DNA of 64,000 nt from Saccharomonospora marina XMU15 (GCF_000244955.1 NZ_CM001439.1:4262643-4326642); one strand, 5' to 3'; positions 19,158 through 28,436 are shown, numbered from the stretch's first letter. The notes: generated from the letters alone by a model not told the origin. Made by a program: numbers and translations.

Positions 19158-20078
19158 TCAGGCGGCGGCCGACGTCGGCTGTGTTCCGCGTTCGCTCCGG
19201 TGCTGTCCAAGCGGCCAAGGCAGCGCCGGGGTGGGCTGGGTCAGAGCCGGGTTACTGGCCTCGGGATCGGACCGGAACACGAGCGCAGTGTGGTGCGCTG
19301 GCAGTGCGACCGGATGTCCGAGAGCACGTTCGGCTCGGGTGGCGGCGCGCCGCTGAGCGAGGGTGGCGCGGGTGTACGTGCGGCCTCGTCGCACCGTGGC
19401 GGTCAGCGCCACACACCGCGCGACCGGTGCCAGCCCGGCCGCGGTAGCGACCGCCGCGATCCGGCTGGGAACGTCGAGCAGGTCGTACCGCACGGGGTGG
19501 CGCTGCGGGGCACTGGTGATGACCACGTGCCCGCCCGGACGCAGCAGCGGCCGGTATTGCGCAAGCAGCCCGTGCAACCTCTCCAGCGCACCATCGAGGT
19601 CGCCAACCGGACCGGGTCGCAGGGTCGTCAGGAGGAGATCGATCCGCCCGGTCAGCCCGGCCGTGGCCGCGGCGACGGCCGTTCCAGGGCGTCGGTCAAG
19701 GACGAGGACCATGCCGTCGACGAACACCCCGCGCGCCTTCGTCGCGGTGACGTTGGCGCGCGCCAAGCGCCACCACCGGCGCTGCCCAGTCAAGCCGATC
19801 GCGTGCCGCCCGGCCCGCAGCGCTTCGACGATCGTGGTGCCCGCTCCGCAGTCGGGATCGAGCACGACATCACCGGGCCGGGTCAGCGCCGCGATGGCGT
19901 AGCGCGCGATCGCCGGGGCCATCAGGGCAGGGTCGGCGCCGGTGGCCTCGTGGTAGCCGCCCTCGTTCAGCTGGGCCGTCAGACTGTCGGTCCCGGTCGA
20001 CCACACCGACGACACAACCGGGCCTTCGGACCGCTCCCCCGCCGGGCGGGGGAGCTGCGTGCCGGTGCGCTTAGACAT
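19158..20078 (-). CDS. Degenerate methyltransferase-like protein
   Basis: From ATG 20078 the product is 306 aa. It keeps a SAM-binding-like DPDCGAGTTIVEALRAG (aa 74-90) of class I methyltransferases, but where DNA methyltransferases have SPPY it reads LLTTLRPG. It overlaps the preceding gene by eight bases and is followed by a gap of 128 bases before the next one. It could be an altered modification enzyme, an RNA or small-molecule methyltransferase, or an inactive partner. Confidence 0.7.
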   Translation of the reverse strand: MSKRTGTQLPRPAGERSEGPVVSSVWSTGTDSLTAQLNEGGYHEATGADPALMAPAIARYAIAALTRPGDVVLDPDCGAGTTIVEALRAGRHAIGLTGQRRWWRLARANVTATKARGVFVDGMVLVLDRRPGTAVAAATAGLTGRIDLLLTTLRPGPVGDLDGALERLHGLLAQYRPLLRPGGHVVITSAPQRHPVRYDLLDVPSRIAAVATAAGLAPVARCVALTATVRRGRTYTRATLAQRRAATRAERALGHPVALPAHHTALVFRSDPEASNPALTQPTPALPWPLGQHRSERGTQPTSAAA

Positions 20079-21054
20079 CCGAGGTCTCCTTCGCGTCGAG
20101 GGCACCGTCGTCCGTCGCGTCCGACGCCATCCGCCCGAGCAGAACGAGGTCGTGGTGCACCGCGCGCAGCGGCGGCGCCGTGGCATCGACCGCGCGCGGC
20201 GAGAAGTCCGGCGCAGACACTGCGGTGCCCATCCGGTCGGCGGTTGTGAGGCAGTCCGGCGTGTCCGGTACGGGCGCGGTGAGCACGGCGATGTGATCGA
20301 GACACCGCAACCCCCGACTACCCAGTGTGTTCAGCACAGTCGCGTGCGGATCGCGCAGCCAACCATCGCGGCTATCACTGTGTGTGACTGTTGCGAGGAG
20401 GCCGCGCGGGGTGAGCAGGGCGTCCCAGTCGGTGCGTGCGAGCCAGTCGGTGGCGTGCGGATCGAGCGCGGTGATGATCAGGTCGAAGCCACCGCGCGGT
20501 CCGTCTCCGTCGCGATGCCGAGGGCGTGCGGAGTCGGGGTGCGGTTCGGGTACCGGGTGCAGCCCGAGCCGACCGAGTCGGGGTCGCGACGCCGACTCGG
20601 ATGCGGCGCGGCGGGAGGAGTCGGTGTGCTCGGCCGGATCGTCGGAGGCGGGTGCCGTGGTCGCGGTGTCGGCGCCACGGCCGAGCCGAGCGACGGTCCA
20701 GACCGCCTCGGCGAGACCGGCGTACGCCTCGGCGCTGCGGGCGTTGCCGGCCGCGTGCTGAGGAGCGCGCGGGGATGGCGGCGGCGTGAGCAGAAGGACG
20801 CGGTCGCCGGGGCGGGTGTAGGTCGTCACGAGGGTGACGATCGTGCGTCCGAGCCAGCCGGGAAGCAGTGCGGTACCGGGCAGCATCTCCGCGTCGGCGA
20901 ACGACCAGAACGTCGCCGGACGTGGACGCCGGGCAGCTGCGGTAGCAGGTGTGGTCCGTGGCGCGCGGTGCCGGCCACGGCGGGGGCTCGCCGTGTCGCG
21001 ATGTGGCACGCGGCGGTGACGGCGTCCGGGCTCGGGATGCGGTGTTGAAGTCAT
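20071..21054 (-). CDS. Methyltransferase-like accessory protein
   Basis: The first gene of the operon, 327 aa from ATG 21054 (GAGGAAGG upstream). It shows a Rossmann-like arrangement (RPGDRVLLLTPPPS, FDLIITALDP, LTPRGLLATVTHS) but no glycine-rich SAM loop or SPPY motif. The centre is rich in Arg, Ser and Asp and may be disordered. It resembles the degenerate methyltransferase that follows and could be its structural partner. The longer upstream open frame has no ribosome-binding site and is not used. Confidence 0.6.
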   Translation of the reverse strand: MTSTPHPEPGRRHRRVPHRDTASPRRGRHRAPRTTPATAAARRPRPATFWSFADAEMLPGTALLPGWLGRTIVTLVTTYTRPGDRVLLLTPPPSPRAPQHAAGNARSAEAYAGLAEAVWTVARLGRGADTATTAPASDDPAEHTDSSRRAASESASRPRLGRLGLHPVPEPHPDSARPRHRDGDGPRGGFDLIITALDPHATDWLARTDWDALLTPRGLLATVTHSDSRDGWLRDPHATVLNTLGSRGLRCLDHIAVLTAPVPDTPDCLTTADRMGTAVSAPDFSPRAVDATAPPLRAVHHDLVLLGRMASDATDDGALDAKETSDV

Positions 21055-21096
21055 CGGTGGCCTTCCTCGCGGTGTGATCGGCGTGGTCTGCCAAGT

Positions 21097-21137
21097 CACC
21101 CCAAGAAGCCGGTTTTGAGGCCGTTTTTCGACACCGC
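21097..21137 (-). promoter_or_regulatory. 41-bp shared upstream element, copy A
   Basis: Read on the minus strand this element begins GCGGTGTCGAAAAACG and ends GGCTTCTTGGGGTG, 42 bases before the ATG of the methyltransferase operon. It matches copy B (22498-22538) at 37 of 41 positions. Both copies point toward the operon they precede and are flanked upstream by an A-rich run, so they look like a common promoter or regulator-binding site. Confidence 0.7.
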
Positions 21138-21588
21138 TCGCCCAAGTTTTTTCCGAACTCCCGAAGCCCGGCGACCCACGCATCCAGACGCGAGTCCGAA
21201 TACACCGACGCTTTCCCAGCGTCCGGAAGTATTCGAGCACGACACCGTGCGGATTGACTTGCCGTCGAATCACCCGGGCTCGGGTCAAGAAGAATTTCTG
21301 ACCCGAATCAAAAGCGCTCGGCCGGAGTCGCCACGAGCCCACCACGGCGGACCGCCGACTGCCTACTAAGAAGCACTTAAAAGACCAGCTCACACGCTAC
21401 TAAGGCGATCCTGGATGCCGCCAGGGCAGGCTGTCCTGAGCGGGGTTTCTGAATCCTTCAAGGCGCCGGTTTTAGTAGCCGCGTCCGCCTACTAAGAAGA
21501 TCATCCTTGTTCTTTTCTTGTCCTTTTCTTGTCGCCGCCCTGGCGTCCTGACGGAGCTGATTCACCAACTCCAGTCAGGAGCACATCA
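21138..21588. other. Divergent intergenic region with CTACTAAG repeats
   Basis: This gene-free stretch separates the leftward methyltransferase operon from the rightward conjugation operon. CCTACTAAGAAG occurs at 21362-21373 and 21487-21498, GCTACTAAGG at 21396-21405, and an inverted form TTTTAGTAGC at 21470-21479. The sequence is lower in GC than its surroundings. The repeats could bind a regulator or replication protein. Promoters for the 21589 gene should lie here. Confidence 0.5.
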
Positions 21589-22611
21589 ATGACGAACGAC
21601 GAGATTGTGTCCGCACCTATCCGGCCCGATCACGAGGGGCACGAATGGTTGCCGCTGGACACTGCGCGCGACGCCTTCGGGTGGCTGGTCACTGGGCCGA
21701 AGCCGATGGCCGTGGACGGGGCTCGGTTCGCCGGGTTGCCGCGGCGGCCGGTGCCGCTGGACGAGCTGCGGGACCGGGTGATGAGCAAGCAGTGCCCGCA
21801 TCGCACCCAAGACGACGTGTGGGCGCATTTGGTGCTGCGTTCCCGCGCGCACGGGGGCGCGTGGACAGTCGCGTGCGTCGGGATGGCACTGCCGTCGCTG
21901 GCCTCGAGTTCCCGGTGGCTGGCGGCGCGGTATCCGCTCGATCGCGCAGATGTCCACGCGGCCGTCCTCGCCGGATTCGTCCAAGCGTTGGCGACGGTGG
22001 ATCTGACCGATCCCGGGATCATCGCCCGGCTGCACTTCGCCGCTCGCCGTGCCGGGCAAGCGGCGCTGGAAGCGTCTCTGGACGCCCCGCTGCCGGCGGG
22101 CTCGGGCTATCACTCCGCGGCGCCGCGCCCGCCGTACGGGCACCCCGACTTGGTGCTCGCGCGGGCGGTCGGTGAGCAGATTCTCACCCCCGCCGAAGCA
22201 GACCTGATCTCGGCTACCCGGCTCGGCGAAACCTCGGTGACCGACTGGGCGCAAGCCCACGGCACTGCGCTCAAGACCGCGTTCAAGGCGCGTGATCGAG
22301 CCGAGGACCGACTCGTCACGTGGCTGCGCGATCAGCTCGCCGACACCGACTCCGAAGACCCCGTCGCCGACGCAGCGGTCGCCGCTCTGGGCGTCGACTC
22401 GCCGGACGCTCCCGCCGAGGAAAAGCCGCACTTGTCACGCGCTGTGAGCGGTCGTCTGCGCAACGGCTGGCCGACCGATTCTAAAAAATCGTCACGGGCG
22501 GTGTCGAAAAACGACCCGAAATCCGGCTTCTTGGGGTGCGGGGAGATCCCACCCAGCTCTCCGCGTACCGCCGAGCACGAGCCGACTTCGGAGGTGCGCC
22601 GATGCGCGTGA
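21589..22611 (+). CDS. Sigma-factor-like HTH protein
   Basis: The 340-aa product (ATG 21589, AGGAG upstream) is not assigned with certainty. The centre (aa 80-150) has an alternating helical pattern, and aa 198-250 (LTPAEADLISATRLGETSV then a basic helix ending DRAEDRLVTWL) resembles the region 4 helix-turn-helix of sigma-70-like proteins. The C-terminal 60 residues are Ser/Lys-rich, and their codons double as copy B of the 41-bp element. Its stop overlaps the next start. It heads the conjugation operon and could regulate it. Confidence 0.6.
   Translation: MTNDEIVSAPIRPDHEGHEWLPLDTARDAFGWLVTGPKPMAVDGARFAGLPRRPVPLDELRDRVMSKQCPHRTQDDVWAHLVLRSRAHGGAWTVACVGMALPSLASSSRWLAARYPLDRADVHAAVLAGFVQALATVDLTDPGIIARLHFAARRAGQAALEASLDAPLPAGSGYHSAAPRPPYGHPDLVLARAVGEQILTPAEADLISATRLGETSVTDWAQAHGTALKTAFKARDRAEDRLVTWLRDQLADTDSEDPVADAAVAALGVDSPDAPAEEKPHLSRAVSGRLRNGWPTDSKKSSRAVSKNDPKSGFLGCGEIPPSSPRTAEHEPTSEVRRCA
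22498..22538 (+). promoter_or_regulatory. 41-bp shared upstream element, copy B
   Basis: The element lies inside the 3' end of the preceding coding sequence and ends 63 bases before the VirB2-like ATG. It differs from copy A at four of 41 positions. Its upstream flank carries TAAAAAATCG, similar to the A-rich flank of copy A. The position suggests an internal promoter or operator for the conjugation genes. Confidence 0.7.
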
Positions 22612-23114
22612 CACCCCATCCCCAAACCCAGCACACCACCGCGCCGCCGCGCTCCCTCGCGTCGAGCGCATCCGAGCAGAACCGGCCCCGCACGGGCGTC
22701 GCCGGCCACTCGCGACCGACAGCACACGCGGATGCCGCACGTCCACGTCATCGGACCTCTCTGGCGCGACCGGTGCGCCGCGCGGTGACGCGCTCGGTGG
22801 CCTTCGCGGTACTCGGCGCGGTCCTGTTCAGCTCGCTTACCGCGGATGCGGCGCAGGCTTCCACACAGGTGCTCGCGATCGCGAGCAGCGTCGGGCAGGT
22901 CTTCGACAACATCAGGAATTGGTTGGTCGGGATCCTCGCCGGGTTGGCGACGGTGTTCCTCACCGTCGGCGGCGTCCGGTACCTGATGGCTGCGGGTGAT
23001 CCCGGGGAAGTAGAGAAGGCCAAGCAGTCGTTCAAATCGGCGGGCTGGGGCTACGGGCTGGCGGCGCTGGCGCCGCTCGTGGTGGAAATCCTGCGCGGGA
23101 TTGTCGGGGCCTGA
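22602..23114 (+). CDS. VirB2/TrbC-like pilin of the conjugation system
   Basis: The 170-aa protein starts at ATG 22602 with GGAGG upstream and overlaps the previous stop. After an arginine-rich N-terminus there is a membrane or signal segment (SVAFAVLGAVLFSSLTADAAQA), then the two hydrophobic helices typical of type IV secretion pilins (WLVGILAGLATVFLTVGGV and GYGLAALAPLVVEILRGIVG) joined by a short polar loop (AAGDPGEVEKAKQSFK). It is likely the major subunit or membrane platform protein of the conjugative channel. Confidence 0.82.
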   Translation: MRVTPHPQTQHTTAPPRSLASSASEQNRPRTGVAGHSRPTAHADAARPRHRTSLARPVRRAVTRSVAFAVLGAVLFSSLTADAAQASTQVLAIASSVGQVFDNIRNWLVGILAGLATVFLTVGGVRYLMAAGDPGEVEKAKQSFKSAGWGYGLAALAPLVVEILRGIVGA

Positions 23115-23118
23115 GGCC

Positions 23119-25278
23119 ATGGCTGCGACCCGACACCCGCGTGTGCCCGAGCCCGATCGCGGCGAGCCCGGCACCGGCGCACGCCCGGCGGAGACGGTGC
23201 GCCGGGAGCGGGTCCTGCTCGCCCCGCCAACCTCGCAGCGCACCGGGCGCGGTTCCCGGCGGCGGCTGGTCTGGCTGCTGGCTCTGGGGCTGACCGTGGT
23301 GCTCGGCGGTGCGCTGGCTGTCAGTGCGTGGGCCTCGTCCGGCGCACCCCGGCAGCCGGGCACGCAGCAGGCGGCGCTGGCGCAGCCCGCGGCGCAGCAA
23401 CCGCCACCTCCGTTGCCGCTGCCGCCCAACCCCAGCGACACGTGTGCCCCGAACTCGCCGGACCCGACGTGTCACTTTCCGACCGGCACGCCGCGCCCGT
23501 CGGTCCCGGCGACGCCGCTGCCGCCGATCACCGAGCTGCCGCCGCCGACAAGTTGCTTCCCCGGCCAGATCGGGTGCACGCCCGGTGGCCCGACCACGGC
23601 GCCGCGCACGACTGCGAACCCGCCGTGCGCGGGTGAGGACTGCATCCCGCAGCCCACCCCGCCGCCGAGCACGAGTACGCAGCCGGGTGGCCCCAGCACG
23701 GGAAACGGCGATCCGGATTGCGGGCTGACCAACATCACCGACTGCATCGCCAAGGCGATCAACGGGGTGTTCAAGGATCTGGTCAATGCCGCGCTGTCGC
23801 CGATCCTGGAGTTGCTTGGCCACACGGCGCTGACCACGCCGACACTGGATCAGCTTCCCGGTATCGGCGAGCTGTGGAACAACTCGTGGCAGATCGTGCT
23901 GGCCTGCTACGGGATGCTGATCCTCGTCGCCGGGATCGTGGTGATGTCCCACGAGACGGTGCAGAGCCGGTACTCGATCAAGGAGATCGGCCCGCGGATT
24001 CCGATCGGGTTCCTCGCCTCCGCGCTGTCGTTGTTCTTCGCGGAGAAGTTCATCCGGCTGGCCAACGCGCTGTCCGCCGCCGTGCTCGGCGACGGGGTGA
24101 ATCCGCCGTCGCTCGGGTCGACCCTCAAGGACGCGGTCGAGGGCGCGGTGTCCGGCGGGTTCTTCATGATCCTGCTGGCGCTGGTGCTCGTGGTCGTCGG
24201 GATCGCCCTGCTGATCGTCTACGTCGTCCGCGTGGTCATCACGTTGATCTTGATCGTCACCGGGCCGCTGTTTCTGATGTGTCACTGCCTGCCCCACACC
24301 GACGGCATCGCCCGGTGGTGGTGGAAGGCGCTCGGGGCGACGCTGGCGATCCAGGTTGCCCAGTCGCTGGTGCTGATCACCGCCGTGCGGACCTTCCTGG
24401 CCGGCGGAGTGCATCTGTTCGGCTCGACGCTGTCCGCGCTCGGCATGCTCATCGCCGCGATCGCCTTGTTTTACATCTTGTTCAAGATTCCGTTCTGGTT
24501 CCTCTCGGCCACCAAGATCGGCAACGGCCGGTCCTTCCTCGGCGGGCTCGCGAAGGCGTACATCGCGGCGAAGACGTTCGGGATGGTCGCCGGGAAGTCC
24601 GGCGGGCTGGGCAAAGCCGGCGCGGTCGCCGGTGGCGGAAAAGGCGGTAAGGGCGGTGGGGGCCGCGGCGGTGCTGCTGCCGATCCGCCGTGGCCCGCGC
24701 AGCCGCGGATCGCGCCGACACCGGAGGCGGTCAACAAGCGGTTGCAGGCGGCCTACGACGCCGACCGCGCCCGTGCTGCCCAGCAGCCGCGCCCGCCCTC
24801 GCAGCGACCGGAGTTTCTGCAGCCCGGTCCGCAGGAGACCACCCACGACCCGGCCGTCACCCCGGCCACCCAAGGACCCGTCATGCCCGAATTCAGTTCC
24901 GCATCCAAGCCCGCTACGGCGGTCCCGCCGCCCGCCGGGCGGCGCAGGCAGGCCGCGACGGCACCCCGGTTCCAAGCTCCCGGTGCGCCGCGCCGCGCGG
25001 GCACCGGAGGTTCACCGGTGCGGCCGGTCGCGGTGGCCGCGGTTCCGCCGCACTTGCGGTTCCAGCCGCCGACGCCGGAACCGCCCCACGCGTCCCAGCC
25101 GGTCAAACCAGCGGCCGTGCCACCCGCTGCCCCGGTGTTCCGGACCGCGCACCCGCAGCCGCGCATCGGAGACGCCCGCCCGCGCACGCCGTCGGTGCCG
25201 CCGGTGACGTTCCGGGCGCCGACCACGCCACCGAAGTCCGTGCCGAAAGCCCCGCCCCGTGGAGGTGAGAAGTCATGA
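23119..25278 (+). CDS. TrbL/VirB6-like polytopic conjugation protein
   Basis: The 719-aa protein starts at ATG 23119, four bases after the pilin stop. It has one N-terminal membrane segment (aa 50-71), a Pro/Thr-rich stretch with several Cys (aa 75-205), about five hydrophobic segments between aa 255 and 470 (for example GFFMILLALVLVVVGIALLI), then a Gly-rich and long Pro/Ala-rich tail. This plan matches VirB6/TrbL inner-membrane components of actinobacterial type IV secretion systems. It ends with an ATGA overlap to the next gene. Confidence 0.82.
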   Translation: MAATRHPRVPEPDRGEPGTGARPAETVRRERVLLAPPTSQRTGRGSRRRLVWLLALGLTVVLGGALAVSAWASSGAPRQPGTQQAALAQPAAQQPPPPLPLPPNPSDTCAPNSPDPTCHFPTGTPRPSVPATPLPPITELPPPTSCFPGQIGCTPGGPTTAPRTTANPPCAGEDCIPQPTPPPSTSTQPGGPSTGNGDPDCGLTNITDCIAKAINGVFKDLVNAALSPILELLGHTALTTPTLDQLPGIGELWNNSWQIVLACYGMLILVAGIVVMSHETVQSRYSIKEIGPRIPIGFLASALSLFFAEKFIRLANALSAAVLGDGVNPPSLGSTLKDAVEGAVSGGFFMILLALVLVVVGIALLIVYVVRVVITLILIVTGPLFLMCHCLPHTDGIARWWWKALGATLAIQVAQSLVLITAVRTFLAGGVHLFGSTLSALGMLIAAIALFYILFKIPFWFLSATKIGNGRSFLGGLAKAYIAAKTFGMVAGKSGGLGKAGAVAGGGKGGKGGGGRGGAAADPPWPAQPRIAPTPEAVNKRLQAAYDADRARAAQQPRPPSQRPEFLQPGPQETTHDPAVTPATQGPVMPEFSSASKPATAVPPPAGRRRQAATAPRFQAPGAPRRAGTGGSPVRPVAVAAVPPHLRFQPPTPEPPHASQPVKPAAVPPAAPVFRTAHPQPRIGDARPRTPSVPPVTFRAPTTPPKSVPKAPPRGGEKS

Positions 25279-26441
25279 CCCAGCCCGTGCGCATACCGTC
25301 CGATGTCGATCGCGAGGATCGCGTCCTGGCCAACCTCACCGCTCGCCAGCTGGCGATCCTCACGGTGACCGGGATCGTGCTCTACGGCGCCTGGACGCTG
25401 GCCCGCGGTGTGGTGCCGCTGCCGGTCTTCCTGATCGTCGCTGTTCCGATCGGGGTCACGGCGGCGGTCCTGGCGCTGGGTCAGCGCGACGGCATGAGCC
25501 TGGACCGGCTCCTGCTCGCCGCCCTTCGCCAGCGCCTGCAACCCCGCCGCCGAGTCGCCGCTCCCGAAGGGGTGCAGCCCGCGCCGGAGTGGCTGACCAG
25601 CAGCATCACCGCAACCGATGCCACCGGTGCCGCGAGCGCATCGGAGGTGTCTCCGGCGGCGCTGCGGCTGCCCGCGGAAGGGGTCACCGAGGCCGGTGTC
25701 GTCGACCTCGGCCCCGACGGGGTCGCGATGGTCGCAGTGGCCTCGACCGTCAACTTCGCGCTCCGCACGCCCGGTGAGCAGGAGGCCCTGGTCGCGTCCT
25801 TCGGCCGGTATCTGCACTCGATCTCCGCGCCGGTACAGGTGCTCATCCGGGCCGAACGCCTCGACCTGACCCGGCAGATCAGCGACCTGCGCGAGGCAGC
25901 GCCCGGGTTGCCGCATCCGATGCTCGAAGCGGCGGCGCGGGAGCATGCGACCTACCTCGACCAGTTGCGCCGCTCCACCGATCTGCTGCGCCGCCAGGTG
26001 CTGCTGGTGCTCCGCGAGCCAATCCGGGCGACGGGGCCGACCGACGGGCTCGGCGGCGCGTCCCCGCTCGCCGCACTGCGGGCACGACGCGCCCGCAGTC
26101 GGGACGGCGAGGTTACCGAGACCGCGCGGCGCTCGGCGGAAACCCGGCTCGTACGCAGGTTGGGCGAAGCCACCGAACTGCTCTCCCCGGCCGGGATCAC
26201 GATCACGCCGCTGGACGCCGGGCAGGCCACCGCCGTGCTGGCCACCGCGTGCAACCCGGACAGCCTGATCCCGCCCTCGGCGGGTCTGGCCGGCGCGGAC
26301 GAGGTGATCACCACCGCCGCCGCAGACCTCGACAACGAGCCACCAGTCCATCACCGAAGCACGCCCAGCCGGGACTGGCGCGGCCAGAACACGTCGCCGG
26401 AATCGACGGCCCTGGATGAATGGGAGGGCGGGGACCTATGA
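25275..26441 (+). CDS. PrgI/VirB3-like conjugation protein
   Basis: The 388-aa product begins with the PrgI-type segment (VRIPSDVDREDRVLANLTAR, then two membrane helices around aa 30-75). PrgI proteins occupy the VirB3 position and always precede VirB4 genes, as here. The rest is a soluble alpha/beta domain (aa 120-330) similar in layout to the N-terminal part of VirB4, which suggests it contacts the ATPase. Four-base overlaps on both sides indicate coupled translation. Confidence 0.82.
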   Translation: MTQPVRIPSDVDREDRVLANLTARQLAILTVTGIVLYGAWTLARGVVPLPVFLIVAVPIGVTAAVLALGQRDGMSLDRLLLAALRQRLQPRRRVAAPEGVQPAPEWLTSSITATDATGAASASEVSPAALRLPAEGVTEAGVVDLGPDGVAMVAVASTVNFALRTPGEQEALVASFGRYLHSISAPVQVLIRAERLDLTRQISDLREAAPGLPHPMLEAAAREHATYLDQLRRSTDLLRRQVLLVLREPIRATGPTDGLGGASPLAALRARRARSRDGEVTETARRSAETRLVRRLGEATELLSPAGITITPLDAGQATAVLATACNPDSLIPPSAGLAGADEVITTAAADLDNEPPVHHRSTPSRDWRGQNTSPESTALDEWEGGDL

Positions 26442-28351
26442 GCAGGAAGTTCAGCCGTACCCGAGGCCGCGGGACGCAGCACGCGAACGCCCCGTTGGGC
26501 AGGGCCAGCGCGTTCACGCCGGATTCGCTGTCGGTCGCACCCCGGCACCTGGAGATCGGCGGCGAATGGGTCTCCTCCTTCGCGATCACCGGCTATCCCC
26601 GTGAAGTCCACGCGGGGTGGCTGCAGCCGCTGCTGTCCTACCCCGGCCGCGTCGACGTGTCGCTGCACATCGAACCGATCGACCCGGTCACCGCCGCCAA
26701 CCGGCTCAAGCGCCAACTATCCAAACTGGAATCCGGGCGGCGACACACCAGCGAGAAGGGGCGGTTGCTGGACCCGATGGTCGAAGCCGCCACCGAGGAC
26801 GCCTACGACCTCTCCGCCCGCGTCGCCAGAGGCGAAGGGAAGCTGTACCGGCTCGGGCTGTATCTGACCGTGCACGCCACCAGCGAAGCCGAACTCGGCG
26901 AGCAGGTGGCCGCGGTGCGGGCGCTCGCGGCATCGCTGTTGATGAACGCCCAGCCGACCACGTACCGGTCGTTGCAGGGCTGGGTGGCGACCTTGCCGCT
27001 GGCGCTGGATCTCATCGGCATGCGCCGGACCTTCGACACCAGTGCGCTGGCCGCCGCGTTTCCCTTCACCAGCCCCGATCTGCCGCCCGCTGACCCGACC
27101 AGCGTCGCCGCACCGGCCGGTGTGCTGTACGGGTTCAACGTCGGATCGCAGGGTTTGGTGCATTGGGACCGTTTTTCCGCGGACAACTACAACGCGGTGG
27201 TGCTCGGGCGTTCCGGTGCGGGCAAGTCCTACCTGGTGAAGCTGGAAACCCTACGGTCGCTCTACCGCGGGGTCGAGGTCGCGATCATCGACCCGGAGGA
27301 CGAGTACCGGCGGCTGTGCGAGGCCATCGGCGGTACCTACATCCACCTCGGCGACGCCGATGTCCGCATCAACCCGTTCGACCTGCCGATCGCCATCAGG
27401 CCGGACGGGCGTCGCACCGCCCCCAAGGACGCCCTGACGCGCCGGGCGCTGTTCCTGCACACCGTCATCGGAGTGCTGCTCGGCACCGAACTGTCCGCGC
27501 AGCAACGCGCCGTGCTCGACCGGGCGATCATGGCCACCTACCAGCAAGCCGGGATCACCAGCGACCCGCGGAGCTGGGGCAGGCAGGCGCCGTTGCTGGC
27601 GGATCTCGCCGCAATCCTCACCGCCACCGGCGATCCGATCGCCACGGATCTCGGCTCCAGGTTGCACCCGTTCGTCGAGGGCGCGTTCTCCACGATGTTC
27701 TCCGGGCCGACCACCACGCGGCCCGAGGGCCACCTGACCGTGTTCAGCCTGCGTGACCTGCCCGACGAACTCCGGCCGATCGGCACGCTGCTCACGCTGG
27801 ACACGGTGTGGCGGCGGGTGTCCAACCCGGCCATCCGGCGGCCGAGGCTGATCACCGTCGACGAAGCGTGGCTGCTCATGCAAGACCCTGCCGGGGCGCG
27901 TTTTCTGCACCGGATGGCCAAAGCAGCCCGGAAACACTGGGCGGGCTTGACGATCGCGACCCAAGATGTCGGCGATGTCCTCGGGACAGACCTGGGCAAG
28001 GCGATCATCGCTAACGCCGCGACTCAGATTTTGCTTCGCCAAGCGCCGCAGGCGATCGACGAGATCGTGGCGACCTTCAACCTGTCCGAGGGCGAGAAGC
28101 AGTTCCTGATTTCCGCGGACAAGGGACAAGGTTTGCTCTCGACCGGGACGCAGAGAGTCGCGTTCCAGTCGCTGGCTTCGCCGCAGGAAAATGCGCTCAT
28201 CACAACAGATCCGGCCGAGTTGGCGCAGTACGCGGAACACGAATCTAGCACGGACGACGGCGCTGCGTTTGTAGATCTCGGCGTCGACGACACCGAGCTG
28301 ACGCTTGATGCGGACGCTGACGGTCACGTCGACCTCGGCAGCGCTGCGTAA
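26438..28351 (+). CDS. VirB4-type conjugation ATPase
   Basis: The 637-aa ATPase powers assembly or transport of the type IV secretion channel. Walker A is GRSGAGKS at aa 257-264, Walker B is LITVDEAWLL with D475 and E476, and the later motif TIATQDVGDVL is typical of the VirB4/TraC family. The 250-residue N-terminal domain precedes the ATPase domain. The start ATG 26438 overlaps the preceding stop by four bases. Length is that of the short actinobacterial VirB4 form. Confidence 0.93.
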   Translation: MSRKFSRTRGRGTQHANAPLGRASAFTPDSLSVAPRHLEIGGEWVSSFAITGYPREVHAGWLQPLLSYPGRVDVSLHIEPIDPVTAANRLKRQLSKLESGRRHTSEKGRLLDPMVEAATEDAYDLSARVARGEGKLYRLGLYLTVHATSEAELGEQVAAVRALAASLLMNAQPTTYRSLQGWVATLPLALDLIGMRRTFDTSALAAAFPFTSPDLPPADPTSVAAPAGVLYGFNVGSQGLVHWDRFSADNYNAVVLGRSGAGKSYLVKLETLRSLYRGVEVAIIDPEDEYRRLCEAIGGTYIHLGDADVRINPFDLPIAIRPDGRRTAPKDALTRRALFLHTVIGVLLGTELSAQQRAVLDRAIMATYQQAGITSDPRSWGRQAPLLADLAAILTATGDPIATDLGSRLHPFVEGAFSTMFSGPTTTRPEGHLTVFSLRDLPDELRPIGTLLTLDTVWRRVSNPAIRRPRLITVDEAWLLMQDPAGARFLHRMAKAARKHWAGLTIATQDVGDVLGTDLGKAIIANAATQILLRQAPQAIDEIVATFNLSEGEKQFLISADKGQGLLSTGTQRVAFQSLASPQENALITTDPAELAQYAEHESSTDDGAAFVDLGVDDTELTLDADADGHVDLGSAA

Positions 28352-28436
28352 CCCGCCCCACCGCTGCGGATCGCTTCAACCACAACGTTTCTGCTCGTTT
28401 CTTGCACCATGACTGACCGCCTTTGCGAGGTGTCGT

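Noticed and set aside
23032-24975. A 647-codon open frame antisense to the TrbL-like gene
   Set aside because: Arg/Gly/Gln-rich translation without domains or ribosome site; a shadow of the real gene in GC-rich DNA.
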